The notes under the pieces are model-generated. The model was not told where the DNA came from. It was given only the letters and a program-made list of their open reading frames with translations, and did not search any database. Shown piece by piece: positions 50,127-60,588 of a DNA stretch of 64,000 bases. The stretch lies in contig CAISCV010000087.1 in NCBI GenBank assembly GCA_903883945.1, forward strand, positions 1 through 64,000. The letters run 5' to 3'. Both the position numbers and the translations under genes were made by a program. The stretch comes from an uncultured Chitinophagaceae bacterium. GTDB lineage: Bacteria > Bacteroidota > Bacteroidia > Chitinophagales > Chitinophagaceae. Position 1 is the first letter of the stretch. Each line of letters begins with the position of its first letter.

Positions 50127-51362
50127 CTAATATTCCATTTCTTTCAACGAAGGGGCTTTGAACCAAGTGGTGGTTACTACCAATAAAGTCATGCAGCCGC
50201 CAAATACCACTGAGGGAATTACGCCCAACAGCTTTGCAGCCACACCACTTTCAAACTGCCCAAACTCGTTGCTGCTGTTAATGAACATGGAGTTTACACT
50301 CATTACGCGGCCCCGCATATTGTCGGGGGTTTTTAATTGTAAGATGGTACCACGGATTACGACACTTATGCCATCTAGCAAGCCACTAATGACCAAGGCG
50401 GCAAAGGACAGCCAAAAAATTTTGGAGAGGGCGAAAGTTATGATACAAATGCCAAAACCTGCAATGGCATACATGAGCTTTCTGCCTTGAGCACCATTGA
50501 TAGGAAAGAAGGTAAGGGTAATGATGATAGTTACCGAACCAATATCAGAAGCTGCATTGAGCCAGCCATAACCAACAGGTCCACAATGTAAAATGTCTTG
50601 TGCAAAAACAGGAATCATGGCCACGGCACCACCAAAGAAAACCGCAAACAAATCGAGTGATAATGCACAGAGTAATTCTTTAGTTTTAAATACAAAGTGT
50701 AAGCCTTCTTTTACACTTTCCCAAGTTTTCTTTTCGGTACTTAGATTCAAAGCAGGCTTTTTTGGTAAACTAAATAACAGGCAGAAACCTAATGCCGCTA
50801 ATACAGCAACCACTATCAAAGCGCCTGTGTTCCCGAAACCGGCAATCAGGAAGCCTGCACCCGCATGACCAATTACTGAAGCTGATAACCAGCAGCCCTG
50901 GTTCCAGGTAATGGCATTTTGTAAGACTTCCTTTGGAACTGTGGTGGGCAGGATGGTATTGAAAACCGGACTAACAAATGAGCGTAAAATGCCTGTCAGG
51001 AATATTATGATATAGATACAAAACACAACAATGTGGGTGCTAAACATTGCAAATGAAACTTTGGAGGAAAGCGCAATAAGTGCTAAGACAGCCAGAAAAT
51101 AAAAGGCTACCCCTATTAGCATTAGCTTTCTTTTTTCGCTGATGTCTATAACGTGCCCTGCATACAATGCAAGCGAAAGCGCAGGTATCACTTCGCTTAG
51201 TCCTATCAATCCGATGGCAAAGGGTTCGTGTGTTAATTCGAAAACCCACCATCCCACCAATGTGCCTAGCATTCTTAAAGCCATAATGAAGGAAAACCTG
51301 CCCAATAGAAAGTTTCTGAATTCTGGAAATTGTATTGCTGAGAAAGCTTTGTGTTTATTCAT
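50127..51362 (-). CDS. MFS transporter (enterobactin-exporter/DUF894-like)
   Basis: 12-TM pattern, FRNFLLGRFSFIMALRMLGTLVGWWVFELTHEPFAIGLIGLSEVIPAL. Confidence 0.9.
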   Translation of the reverse strand: MNKHKAFSAIQFPEFRNFLLGRFSFIMALRMLGTLVGWWVFELTHEPFAIGLIGLSEVIPALSLALYAGHVIDISEKRKLMLIGVAFYFLAVLALIALSSKVSFAMFSTHIVVFCIYIIIFLTGILRSFVSPVFNTILPTTVPKEVLQNAITWNQGCWLSASVIGHAGAGFLIAGFGNTGALIVVAVLAALGFCLLFSLPKKPALNLSTEKKTWESVKEGLHFVFKTKELLCALSLDLFAVFFGGAVAMIPVFAQDILHCGPVGYGWLNAASDIGSVTIIITLTFFPINGAQGRKLMYAIAGFGICIITFALSKIFWLSFAALVISGLLDGISVVIRGTILQLKTPDNMRGRVMSVNSMFINSSNEFGQFESGVAAKLLGVIPSVVFGGCMTLLVVTTTWFKAPSLKEMEY

Positions 51363-51450
51363 TAATTAAGTTGTATGTACGATCGTAAGCAAAATTATAA
51401 GTAGGAATACTTACAACGGCCAGTCAATTTAGTTTGGGGATAAGTGGGTT

Positions 51451-52611
51451 TTATTCTTTGTTTTTACGTTCTAGCCAAAGCCTTACTTCTCTCATCACTT
51501 TTTCATTACGAATGACTATACTAAACTTCTGGTCGTAATCCCACAGAGTTAGAGGGATATTCAATTCATCCATTATGTTTGTAATATCTTCTAAATAATT
51601 GCGACGATACTTTTCGTCTGCTTGGTTAATTACGCCTGCTTCAGTACATATTAAAGGCATACTTCTTTTTTTGCATTCCTCTGCTATTCGGCGTAGTCTC
51701 ACTGTAATATATTCTTTGGTGCCTTCGGCAGGGTATTTAGCGTAATCTTGTTCTATATCTGTGCCGGTGTAGGCTTTATCCAGGTTGGGCATTCTTCTTT
51801 TTTCATAGGGATAGGGTATATTCGTCACATAAGTATGGTCTTTAACCCATTCAGCCCCCTGATGTGTAAAAATGTAGGGCTCATAAAAATGGATGGTGTA
51901 AAGTATTTTGTCGTCATCAATTTTGCCTAAATCCAATAGTTCATCGGCATTGTTGTAGTTGGTACCACCTATAATATAATATCGCTCTTTTTCTTCCCAG
52001 CGTAATCCTTTAACAATGTAATTGATGTCTTCTTTCCAGGAAGTTCGTTCCTCTGTGGGTTCATTATACAGTTCAAAAAATAAAGATTGATAGCCCATAC
52101 CCCGGAATTTATTCTGCATTTGTTTCCACATCCACATGATTCGATCTCTTTCCAACATGCGGTTGTCGCTACCATAATATACCTTGCCGTAGTGATAGGT
52201 AATGATGAGTTTTAGACCCAATTTTTCACAGGTATTGTATGCATCTCCAAGTTTATCTAGCAAGGCAACCTGAAAATTGGACGAGTTTGGTTGCAGGTAC
52301 ATATCAAAAGCAACTGGCAGTCTTACTGTTTTGAAGCCGGCATTTTTGATAGCTGTTAATTTGTGGTTAATGTCTACATTCAACAAGCTGTCGGGAGGCT
52401 CCCAAGTATGTTCCAGTAGAGACAAATTCACTCCAGCGCCCATATTTGGGGGTATTTGGGCACAGTTATAATTTTTACTGCCGCAGTTATCCACACTGTT
52501 AGCAAAAAGTGGGAAGGTAATGGCATGTAATAGCACTAATAATATCATATTTGTACTAATTACAGCTATTTTCACAAAATAATTTGAATTTGTCTCTTTA
52601 ACCCGTGTCAT
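51451..52611 (-). CDS. Glycoside hydrolase family 5 (cellulase-like)
   Basis: GAGVNLSLLEHTWEPPD...GFKTVRLPVAFDMYL...LIITYHYG...FFELYNEPTEE...LICTEAGV; ATG 52611 preferred over 52665. Confidence 0.9.
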   Translation of the reverse strand: MTRVKETNSNYFVKIAVISTNMILLVLLHAITFPLFANSVDNCGSKNYNCAQIPPNMGAGVNLSLLEHTWEPPDSLLNVDINHKLTAIKNAGFKTVRLPVAFDMYLQPNSSNFQVALLDKLGDAYNTCEKLGLKLIITYHYGKVYYGSDNRMLERDRIMWMWKQMQNKFRGMGYQSLFFELYNEPTEERTSWKEDINYIVKGLRWEEKERYYIIGGTNYNNADELLDLGKIDDDKILYTIHFYEPYIFTHQGAEWVKDHTYVTNIPYPYEKRRMPNLDKAYTGTDIEQDYAKYPAEGTKEYITVRLRRIAEECKKRSMPLICTEAGVINQADEKYRRNYLEDITNIMDELNIPLTLWDYDQKFSIVIRNEKVMREVRLWLERKNKE

Positions 52612-53989
52612 GCTAAGTGATTTGAAGTTCTCTTTTGTAAATATAGACCAAGAAAGTCTATCCAATGAACTTGGGGCTAAAGTAAAATATTATGCCAATG
52701 TTATACATTGGACATTAATATATTCTTTGCCACTGTTTTGGTTATTGGATTATTCTTTTTTGTCTACGGACTGGCTGCCACTATTCGGTACTAGGATTGT
52801 ATTGGTTATATTGTGTCATAGTATTTATTTGTATGGCGGAATGCCAAAGAATAATTGGGATACAGAGATTACAATGTCTTTCATCATAGGACTCAACACT
52901 GTCTTCTATGCAGTGGTTTGTTCTGTAATTTCTATTTCATCTGTATTACCTTATTTTTTGATGTTCTCAGTGTACTTTTTGTTGCTGAATATTTCTATTT
53001 TTTGGAAACCTGTATATTCAATCATACAATGTGGGGTAGCTTATTTTTTGATTATTGTAGTCTTCAGGTTAATAAATAGGTATGACGGATATGCGGTACT
53101 CATTTCCAATGGAGGGGGGCTTTTCTTTGTAATATCATCTTTTTCATGTCTCATTGGATTTAACAGATACCAATTAGCTAAGAAAGAGATTGCTAAAAAC
53201 GTAATGATAGAGATGGCCAATAATCGACAGATAGATCAGTATGAAAAGATAGTAGATCAACAAAAGCAAATAAATGAGGCAAATAGAAAGCTAACTAAGT
53301 TGAGTCAATACAGATATGATACGCTTAATATGATGCTCCATGATTTTAGAAATTTTACAGGATCTATACAGATGTCATTAGACTTGTTGGGACAAACTAA
53401 TGAAAACCTCACCGAGGAACAAAAGGAGATCTTGGGTTATATAGGTATAGGGAATGATAAGCTGAATTATTTATCTCAAAAGTTAACAGCTTCAGCAATT
53501 GACGATTCTGAGAAAATCGATTATAGTTTTACTCAGATCGATTTGGGCAAGAAAGTAGAACAGGCTGTCATTGATTTATCAGATGCTGCAACGATGAAGC
53601 AGATTAATCTTCAATTGAATATTGATCCTTCGTCCATGACTGTTTTTCTGGATGAGATATTCTTAGATCAGGTCTTAGCAAAATTATTATCTAATGTAAT
53701 CAGGTATGCGAGTAGTGGAACCATAGTTAGTGTGCATTTACACAAGACTGACACTAAAGCTATTGTAGATATTGCTAATAAGGGGAAATTGTTAGGTCGT
53801 CAGAAATTGGACGAATTATTCAACGACATTGAAAGTAAAAAGGATTCTTCAACAAATTCATATTCTGATAACACCTCTGGGTTTGCTGTGTCAAGAAATT
53901 TGGCAGAACAAATGGGAGGTAAATTAACGTACAACAGCGATGAAATGACTGGAAATTTTTATCGGCTGGAGTTTAATATTTATAAATAA
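52610..53989 (+). CDS. Membrane sensor histidine kinase
   Basis: Multi-TM N-terminus, H-box-like MLHDFRNFTGSIQMSLDLL, ATPase region VLAKLLSNVIRYASSGTIVSVHL...GFAVSRNLAEQMGGKL. Confidence 0.85.
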   Translation: MLSDLKFSFVNIDQESLSNELGAKVKYYANVIHWTLIYSLPLFWLLDYSFLSTDWLPLFGTRIVLVILCHSIYLYGGMPKNNWDTEITMSFIIGLNTVFYAVVCSVISISSVLPYFLMFSVYFLLLNISIFWKPVYSIIQCGVAYFLIIVVFRLINRYDGYAVLISNGGGLFFVISSFSCLIGFNRYQLAKKEIAKNVMIEMANNRQIDQYEKIVDQQKQINEANRKLTKLSQYRYDTLNMMLHDFRNFTGSIQMSLDLLGQTNENLTEEQKEILGYIGIGNDKLNYLSQKLTASAIDDSEKIDYSFTQIDLGKKVEQAVIDLSDAATMKQINLQLNIDPSSMTVFLDEIFLDQVLAKLLSNVIRYASSGTIVSVHLHKTDTKAIVDIANKGKLLGRQKLDELFNDIESKKDSSTNSYSDNTSGFAVSRNLAEQMGGKLTYNSDEMTGNFYRLEFNIYK

Positions 53990-56032
53990 ATGAAAATGAA
54001 ATTCAAATTTATTTTATTGGCAGCCCTAGTGCTTGGTGCGATTGGTGTGAATGCACAATCTATTCGTTCTTTTGAGTCTATGGGGTATGAGGATGCCGCA
54101 ATTACTGGGATAAACGGTTCGTTGACGTATTTTATAAAAGTAAAGCCGGATGATGATGTTAATAAAAGTAGGCTTGTATTAAACTTCTCTGCTTCGCAGG
54201 TTCTAAACCCCGTTTCCTCGTTTATAGTGGTAAGTATAAAAGATTTGCCTGTATTTACCCAACGAATAGCCGTTTCTCCTACAGATACATTATTTAGAAT
54301 TGAAGTTCCTTTAAACCAAACAGAGGTTCAACCAGATGGTAGGTATATTAAAGTCAAGATATCTGTAACAATGAGTATACACGAAGAGCAGTGTAAAGAT
54401 ATTGACAACATTTCTCTTTGGCTGAGTGTAAAAAATAGCTCCTACATGAATGTAGTTAGCCAAGATATTGTAGGCTATCAAAGGAGTTTGAAAGAGTGGA
54501 TTCAAGAATTTACTTCTGTTTACACTCCAGCAGTTGCAGATTTAAATGATATGACATCTGGAGGAGTGTTGTATACCATATTGAAGCAGGCTACCCAAAA
54601 GGAAATTTATACAGGGGTTTACAATACATCCGATTCATTACCTTATGGGGTTGTAACTGGGGTTGCAGACAAGCTTCCTTATTCTGTTCGCCAAGTAATT
54701 CCTTCAATGGGGAAAGGACAAGGGCTTATCTCTCTGGCTAGGGTAAATACTGGCATGGGGTTAAGAACGATTATGGTAGTCACCGGTGCAGATATAGAAG
54801 GATATAAGAAAGCAATTAATGCACTAACGAGTAATAAAAGGTTAAATAGTACCTTCTCTGAAAAGATGTTGATCGATGAGGCTGTTCCCAGTTATGCAAA
54901 TATCGAAAATAAGTCCCCTTTAATTACAAGCTTGGAAAGTTTAGGGGCTACACCTTCGTTGCTAGAAGGTATAGGTTCGTTAAAGAGTAAATATATTTTC
55001 TCGCTCACAGAGTTCAATGCAATTCCTACCAAATTAACTTTCCACTTAGAAAGTTACTTTTCTAACTTGAGACAAGATGATAGAGGCTTTATCAATATTT
55101 ACCTGAATCAAAACTTAGTTTACAGCTCTAATTTGGTTAATAGAACTAGTTTCATAGAAGATATAGACCTGAAGCCGTATATGTTGAGCAAATTCAATAC
55201 GCTCGAAGTTGAGTTTAGATTCCACCCTTACACAAAGGCTTGTGAAAGTGGGTTTAGTAGTTTCTTTGCCTTTACCAACGTAAAAACTTCAACGTTAACT
55301 TTTGTAGGTGAGCAGGAAAATAAGTTTTATAGTTTCTTCAACTTCCCTGCTGAGTTTAGAAAGGTGCCAACTAAAATAGTAGTTTCACCAATGTTATATA
55401 ATTCTAACATTATTTCTTCAATTGGGGAACTATTTTATCAATTAAATGCACCGTTCAATCCTAACTACAGTAGAATTATTGTACCACCACTTGTATCTGC
55501 TGATAATACAAAGATGGATGACTTAAAGGGATTCAACGTCATTGCACTTCTTAACAAAAATGATAAGTTTGTAGACAATTTCAAACAGTTGCCCGTAAAT
55601 TTTAAAAAGGACTTTCAATTATACAAAGATGACCAAGGCAAGTTGACCTATTCTATCAATGATTTTTCTAATAGTGGTTTGGCAGAAATATTTAAAGAAA
55701 GAGGTAGTACTATATTGATGGTTACTTCGTTGGGTGGTGACAGTGCCAATAAATCTGCGTTCGAAAGTGTAGTAAAGAACTTTAGTACACAGCTAACTGA
55801 AATTGAAAGTAATGTTTGTATTGCTAATAGTGGGGGAAAGAGTAATTATTTCTTTAAACTTCCTGAAGATAATGACTTAGTTACTTATCGTGGTGAAACT
55901 AATGGCTTCCAGATTTTCTACGAAAAATACAAATGGATATTGTTAGGCTTACTTCTCGTACTAGTACTATTAGCCTTCTTATTTGTTCGCAATAAAGTGA
56001 AAGAATCTCAAGAAACATTTAAGGAACTGTAA
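53990..56032 (+). CDS. BcsB-like cellulose synthase regulatory subunit
   Basis: 680 aa, signal peptide, C-terminal TM; GVVTGVADKLPYSVRQVIPSMGKGQGLISLARVNTGMGLRTIMVVTGADIEGYKKAINAL. Confidence 0.8.
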   Translation: MKMKFKFILLAALVLGAIGVNAQSIRSFESMGYEDAAITGINGSLTYFIKVKPDDDVNKSRLVLNFSASQVLNPVSSFIVVSIKDLPVFTQRIAVSPTDTLFRIEVPLNQTEVQPDGRYIKVKISVTMSIHEEQCKDIDNISLWLSVKNSSYMNVVSQDIVGYQRSLKEWIQEFTSVYTPAVADLNDMTSGGVLYTILKQATQKEIYTGVYNTSDSLPYGVVTGVADKLPYSVRQVIPSMGKGQGLISLARVNTGMGLRTIMVVTGADIEGYKKAINALTSNKRLNSTFSEKMLIDEAVPSYANIENKSPLITSLESLGATPSLLEGIGSLKSKYIFSLTEFNAIPTKLTFHLESYFSNLRQDDRGFINIYLNQNLVYSSNLVNRTSFIEDIDLKPYMLSKFNTLEVEFRFHPYTKACESGFSSFFAFTNVKTSTLTFVGEQENKFYSFFNFPAEFRKVPTKIVVSPMLYNSNIISSIGELFYQLNAPFNPNYSRIIVPPLVSADNTKMDDLKGFNVIALLNKNDKFVDNFKQLPVNFKKDFQLYKDDQGKLTYSINDFSNSGLAEIFKERGSTILMVTSLGGDSANKSAFESVVKNFSTQLTEIESNVCIANSGGKSNYFFKLPEDNDLVTYRGETNGFQIFYEKYKWILLGLLLVLVLLAFLFVRNKVKESQETFKEL

Positions 56033-56054
56033 GTTGCCTTAATTAAAAAGAAAT

Positions 56055-57908
56055 ATGGCTCAGTGTGTATTGCATAAAATGACATCAGAAGGTTCATTTT
56101 CGGATGAAAAGCTCGAAACTGTATTACATATTTCGGATGTTTATAGCTATGCTCCCATCAAAGCAGCACTAAACTTTGGATTTCTGGTAAGACGGGATTA
56201 TTTGGACTTCCTAGAAAAGCATAATCAGAGTATCATTGATATCAGAAATGAGGAATTAGATGAAGTGTATATCAATCAATGTGATATATCCCACATGAAC
56301 TCTTTTCTATATCTGCCATTAAGAAAAAATAGTAGTGGGGAGTTATTAGTAGCTGCGGCTGATCCTTTCGATGAAAAGCTTATAACTAGTCTGGTAATTA
56401 AATTCAAATGTAAAATTATATTACTAGCTGCCTCAGATTTGGATATTACATGGCTCGGACATAAACTAAGAGGCGAGTTTTTTGTGAAGGAAGCGGTTTT
56501 TAGTTTGATGAAAACACATCCGGAGAGCTCTGCACTAATAACTTTTACCGATGCTCAGCTTTACTTTATTTTTGGTTCAATTGGGCTTACGTTTGCGCTA
56601 ATCATTCTTTTCTTCAAGCCTACGTTCATAGTGTTGAATTTACTTTCCTCACTGTTCTTTCTCTTTTCAATTCTTTTTAAACTATATCTAGCGCTAACAG
56701 GGTCTAAATCTGAGTTGCATTCTGTAGTTTCTAAAAGTGAGATAAAGGGAGTAAATGAATCTACACTACCAGTTTACACAATCCTACTTCCGGTTTATAA
56801 AGAGGATAAATTGATTCGTAAACTTATTTGGAACTTAAGAAGCCTTGATTATCCTAAAGAGAAGTTGGATGTAAAGCTACTTATTGAAGAAGACGATGAT
56901 AAAACGTTGAATGCAGTAAGAAACCTTGACTTCCCTGCCAATTTCGAGGTAATCGTAGTTCCGTTTCATATGCCAAAAACAAAACCAAAAGCTTGTAATT
57001 ACGGGTTACACTTTTCTAGAGGAGAATATCTAGCAATTTATGATGCAGAAGATGTTCCGGATAGTGATCAACTTAAGAAAGTGGTATGTCAGTTTAGAAA
57101 ACTGCCAGAAGAGTTTGTGGTACTTCAGGGTGCATTGAATTACTTCAATAAAAATGAAAATCTTTTGACAAGAATGTTCACTTTAGAATATTCTTATTGG
57201 TTCGATTATATGCTTAGTGGGTTGGAGACCTTAGATGTTCCTATACCACTAGGGGGCACTTCAAATCATTTTAAGTTGGCAACCCTTCTGGAGTTAGGGG
57301 CTTGGGATCCATTCAATGTTACCGAGGATGCCGATTTGGGGTTAAGGGTATTTGACAATGGGATGAAGGTAGGGGTTGTAAATAGTACGACATTGGAAGA
57401 AGCAAACAATGAATTTTTTAATTGGATTCGTCAGCGTAGTCGTTGGATTAAAGGATATATGCAAACATACCTGGTTCACATGCGTGATCCTGCAAGATTG
57501 GTGAGACAGGTAGGTTGGAGAGGGTTCTTTGGATTCAACTTCTTTATTGGGGGTACTTCTTTTACTTTCTTGTTGTATCCGATATTACTACTCTTCTTTG
57601 TTATTTACATGATTTTCAAGTTCGCATTCATTCGAAGCATATTCCCAGACTGGGTATTGTATATTTCTATTTTTAATTTTGTTGCAGGAAATGTACTAAT
57701 GATTTATGTAAACATGTTAGCGGTGTTTAAGAGGCGTTATTATGAGTTGATATTGTTTTCGATACTGAATCCTATTTATTGGTTAATGCACTCAAGGGCA
57801 GCTTATATGGGATTGTGGCAGTTAATTACTAAGCCGTTTTATTGGGAAAAAACAAACCATGGATTAAGTAAATTGTCATCTACAAGTGCAGTTGTAACTC
57901 CTGAATAA
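56055..57908 (+). CDS. Processive-type GT2 glycosyltransferase (BcsA/XagB/NfrB-like) with N-terminal GspE-N/MshEN-like domain
   Basis: YTILLPVYKED, YDAEDVPD, TEDADLG, QRSRW (QxxRW); N-terminal IKAALNFGFLVRRDYLDFLEKHNQ...LPLRKNSSGELLVAAADPFDEKLI. Confidence 0.88.
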   Translation: MAQCVLHKMTSEGSFSDEKLETVLHISDVYSYAPIKAALNFGFLVRRDYLDFLEKHNQSIIDIRNEELDEVYINQCDISHMNSFLYLPLRKNSSGELLVAAADPFDEKLITSLVIKFKCKIILLAASDLDITWLGHKLRGEFFVKEAVFSLMKTHPESSALITFTDAQLYFIFGSIGLTFALIILFFKPTFIVLNLLSSLFFLFSILFKLYLALTGSKSELHSVVSKSEIKGVNESTLPVYTILLPVYKEDKLIRKLIWNLRSLDYPKEKLDVKLLIEEDDDKTLNAVRNLDFPANFEVIVVPFHMPKTKPKACNYGLHFSRGEYLAIYDAEDVPDSDQLKKVVCQFRKLPEEFVVLQGALNYFNKNENLLTRMFTLEYSYWFDYMLSGLETLDVPIPLGGTSNHFKLATLLELGAWDPFNVTEDADLGLRVFDNGMKVGVVNSTTLEEANNEFFNWIRQRSRWIKGYMQTYLVHMRDPARLVRQVGWRGFFGFNFFIGGTSFTFLLYPILLLFFVIYMIFKFAFIRSIFPDWVLYISIFNFVAGNVLMIYVNMLAVFKRRYYELILFSILNPIYWLMHSRAAYMGLWQLITKPFYWEKTNHGLSKLSSTSAVVTPE

Positions 57909-59494
57909 TGAATAGATTTATTGAGAAATATATAAATGGATTTCTGGCACTTGTTCTACTTGTGTTTTATCTGCTATTATCTTGGATAATACACAGGGCT
58001 GGGTATGACCATTCTGAAAATTTATTTATTGCTGAGAAAATAAAAATATTGTTTGACACGAATGAAAATAACCTTGTTACTGTAGGTACAACCTTTCCAA
58101 CTGTTGTATTTTTATCTTCCTTATTATTTACCCCTTTTGGACCTTTGTTCGCAACGGTTTTAGCTTCAATATCTCTAACTGTATTGCTGTATTATTCTAT
58201 ATTAAAAGATTTTAAGGAAACGTCGAAACTACCTGACTTTGTTTATATACCATTGGTGTCTTTACTTTTCTTCATGCACCCTGGTTTAATTTATGCTGCA
58301 ATTTCCGGAAGAGGTGTTGCAGCCATACTTCTTTTCTTTTATTATTTATTCAGAAGTCTATTCAGGTACTACAGAACCCAAACTACTTTCTATCTTTCAA
58401 TGGCAAGCATTTACCTTACAGGTCTTGTTTTCTGCGATTTCAATTTTATCTGGTTGTTGTTGGCATTCTTTCCATTTATAGTATTTGTTTCTTTAGAAGG
58501 ATTAAAAATCAATAAAGAACAGGCTCCTGTTGCCCAGTATTTTGAGTCGGTTAATAATTCTTCCCAACGACGTAAGCTCACAAACAGAGCTGTAGCAATA
58601 TATATAATCATATTCTTGTTGCCAGGGGGCGCATTACTTTTATTTGGCTACTTAAATGATAGTCACGCAGGTAACCCCACTTATTACCTAACGAGTCAAT
58701 ATGCAAACTGGCATGTGCTTGGCAATATTCCACTTGGGGATGTAATTAGTCAAAAGGGAACTAATGCCACCTTACAATCACAGATTGTTTTTCAAGCGTA
58801 TGTTCTTCTGCTTAATCCTTTGTTGCTATTAACTTTTTACTACTTTAAAGGCAAATTGTATGAGTTCTTTACAATTGTAGCCCCTTTCATATTGGTCGCA
58901 ATTTTAATTATTAATACACAATTTTATTTTCTAATAGAGTACTATCTAATCTTTTTGATATTAGGAATTGTTGGTCTAACTTTTTATGCAGGCAGACAGT
59001 TTACCAAAAAGGTTACTTGGTTCATTTTTTTTATTGTAGGTCTGCTGAATGTTTTTATGGGAATTTATTATTTCAAACGAACCAATGATGAAGAAGAAAA
59101 GAAATTTTTCTCTACACTTAGACATTATAAGAATTGGGGTAGAAAAAAAGAAACAGATGAAGATTTTAAAGTGGCTAGATACATTAATGAAATTGCGGAT
59201 GTTAACAATAAGGTATTGGTCGACGATGCTGCAGCGTTTAAAATTGTCGCGCAACTAAAATCTTTAGAAGGTATTGAGTTGCCAGCTAATAAAAGTTTTG
59301 GTACGGTAGTAGAAAATCCATTGGTTGGCGTAAAGTATATGTGTGTGGCAAAATTGGAAAATAAATATAAAAACTTTACTGTACTTAACTCGTATAACCT
59401 TGCTATGATGCAAGCAAAGGGGCAATTTATAACCGAATTGGTATATCAAACAGAAAATTGGGCCATCTATAAGCTGTATCCTGTAGAGGAGTAA
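57908..59494 (+). CDS. Polytopic membrane protein, GT39-like organisation
   Basis: 528 aa, many TM helices; start overlaps the preceding stop (TAATG). Confidence 0.65.
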   Translation: MNRFIEKYINGFLALVLLVFYLLLSWIIHRAGYDHSENLFIAEKIKILFDTNENNLVTVGTTFPTVVFLSSLLFTPFGPLFATVLASISLTVLLYYSILKDFKETSKLPDFVYIPLVSLLFFMHPGLIYAAISGRGVAAILLFFYYLFRSLFRYYRTQTTFYLSMASIYLTGLVFCDFNFIWLLLAFFPFIVFVSLEGLKINKEQAPVAQYFESVNNSSQRRKLTNRAVAIYIIIFLLPGGALLLFGYLNDSHAGNPTYYLTSQYANWHVLGNIPLGDVISQKGTNATLQSQIVFQAYVLLLNPLLLLTFYYFKGKLYEFFTIVAPFILVAILIINTQFYFLIEYYLIFLILGIVGLTFYAGRQFTKKVTWFIFFIVGLLNVFMGIYYFKRTNDEEEKKFFSTLRHYKNWGRKKETDEDFKVARYINEIADVNNKVLVDDAAAFKIVAQLKSLEGIELPANKSFGTVVENPLVGVKYMCVAKLENKYKNFTVLNSYNLAMMQAKGQFITELVYQTENWAIYKLYPVEE

Positions 59495-59652
59495 AACATT
59501 CTGACTACCTACACAATTTGAATCTTTAGTATAATTCCCATCAATAGGACTTGTTTAAATATATTTTTCCATCGCCGAAGGTATTTCAAACATCCAGCGT
59601 CTCACTTGTTTAATGGTTTATCATATAGCTGTTAAAACAAAGCAATAACCAT

Positions 59653-60225
59653 TTGAACGAGCAATTACTCATACAACAACTACAACAAGGTATAGAGCAA
59701 GCGTTTGCCCAAGTGGTCGATGCATATAAGCACTTGGTTTATAATACTGTTTTAAGCCTTTTGCAGAATAAGGATGAGGCAGAAGACGTGTCACAGGAAG
59801 TATTTATTCAAATGTATCAGTCTATTGGTCAATTTAAAGGAGAGTCTAAACTTTCTACTTGGTTGTATCGGATTGCAGTTTCCAAGTCGCTCGATTGGCA
59901 AAGACGTAAGAATAGAAAGAAACGTTTTGCTTTTATCGAGGGATTGTTTGGCGCAGATGACAGCATCAAACATGATCCACCAGAGTTTAACCATCCAGGT
60001 GTAGTTATTGAAAACAAAGAGAAAGCCAGTTTGCTTTTCAGGGCAATCAAATCTTTGCCAGAAAATCAAAAGGTTGCTTTTACCCTCAATAAGGTAGAGG
60101 GGTTGAGTTATATGGAAGTGGCAGAAGTAATGCAAGTAACAGAAGCTTCTGTAGAAGCTTTGTTGCATAGGGCAAAACAAAATTTAAGAAAGGAACTAGG
60201 CAATTATTATCATAAACATAAATAA
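59653..60225 (+). CDS. ECF RNA polymerase sigma factor
   Basis: NKDEAEDVSQEVFIQMYQSIGQFKGESKLSTWLYRIAVSKSLD...LPENQKVAFTLNKVEGLSYMEVAEVMQVTEASVEALLHRAKQNLRK; TTG start. Confidence 0.93.
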   Translation: MNEQLLIQQLQQGIEQAFAQVVDAYKHLVYNTVLSLLQNKDEAEDVSQEVFIQMYQSIGQFKGESKLSTWLYRIAVSKSLDWQRRKNRKKRFAFIEGLFGADDSIKHDPPEFNHPGVVIENKEKASLLFRAIKSLPENQKVAFTLNKVEGLSYMEVAEVMQVTEASVEALLHRAKQNLRKELGNYYHKHK

Positions 60226-60231
60226 ATTCTG

Positions 60232-60588
60232 ATGGAACATTTACACAATCAGGAGCTACAAATAGAAGAGGTTATCAATAGCATCCAGCATATTTCGAGG
60301 GCTGAAGCGCCACCTTTTTTCTATACCCGTTTGCAGGCAAGAATGCTAAAGACAGAAGAGCAGACTTTTATGTTACAACTTCTTGGAATAATTACAAGAC
60401 CTGTATTTGCAATAAGCACCCTCTCCTTGTTTGTATTACTAAATGCAGTTGCAATTACCTCTGTCTTGAAAGATAGTAGGGTAGTAGCCAATCGTGCAAT
60501 AAGTAGTGATGGGGCACTGCAATCTTTTGTAAAGGAGTATGATTTATCTGTTTCTACGCTATACAGCGATATAAAAACGAATGAATAA
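60232..60588 (+). CDS. Putative membrane anti-sigma factor
   Basis: 118 aa, one TM, directly downstream of the sigma gene and overlapping the next ORF. Confidence 0.65.
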   Translation: MEHLHNQELQIEEVINSIQHISRAEAPPFFYTRLQARMLKTEEQTFMLQLLGIITRPVFAISTLSLFVLLNAVAITSVLKDSRVVANRAISSDGALQSFVKEYDLSVSTLYSDIKTNE

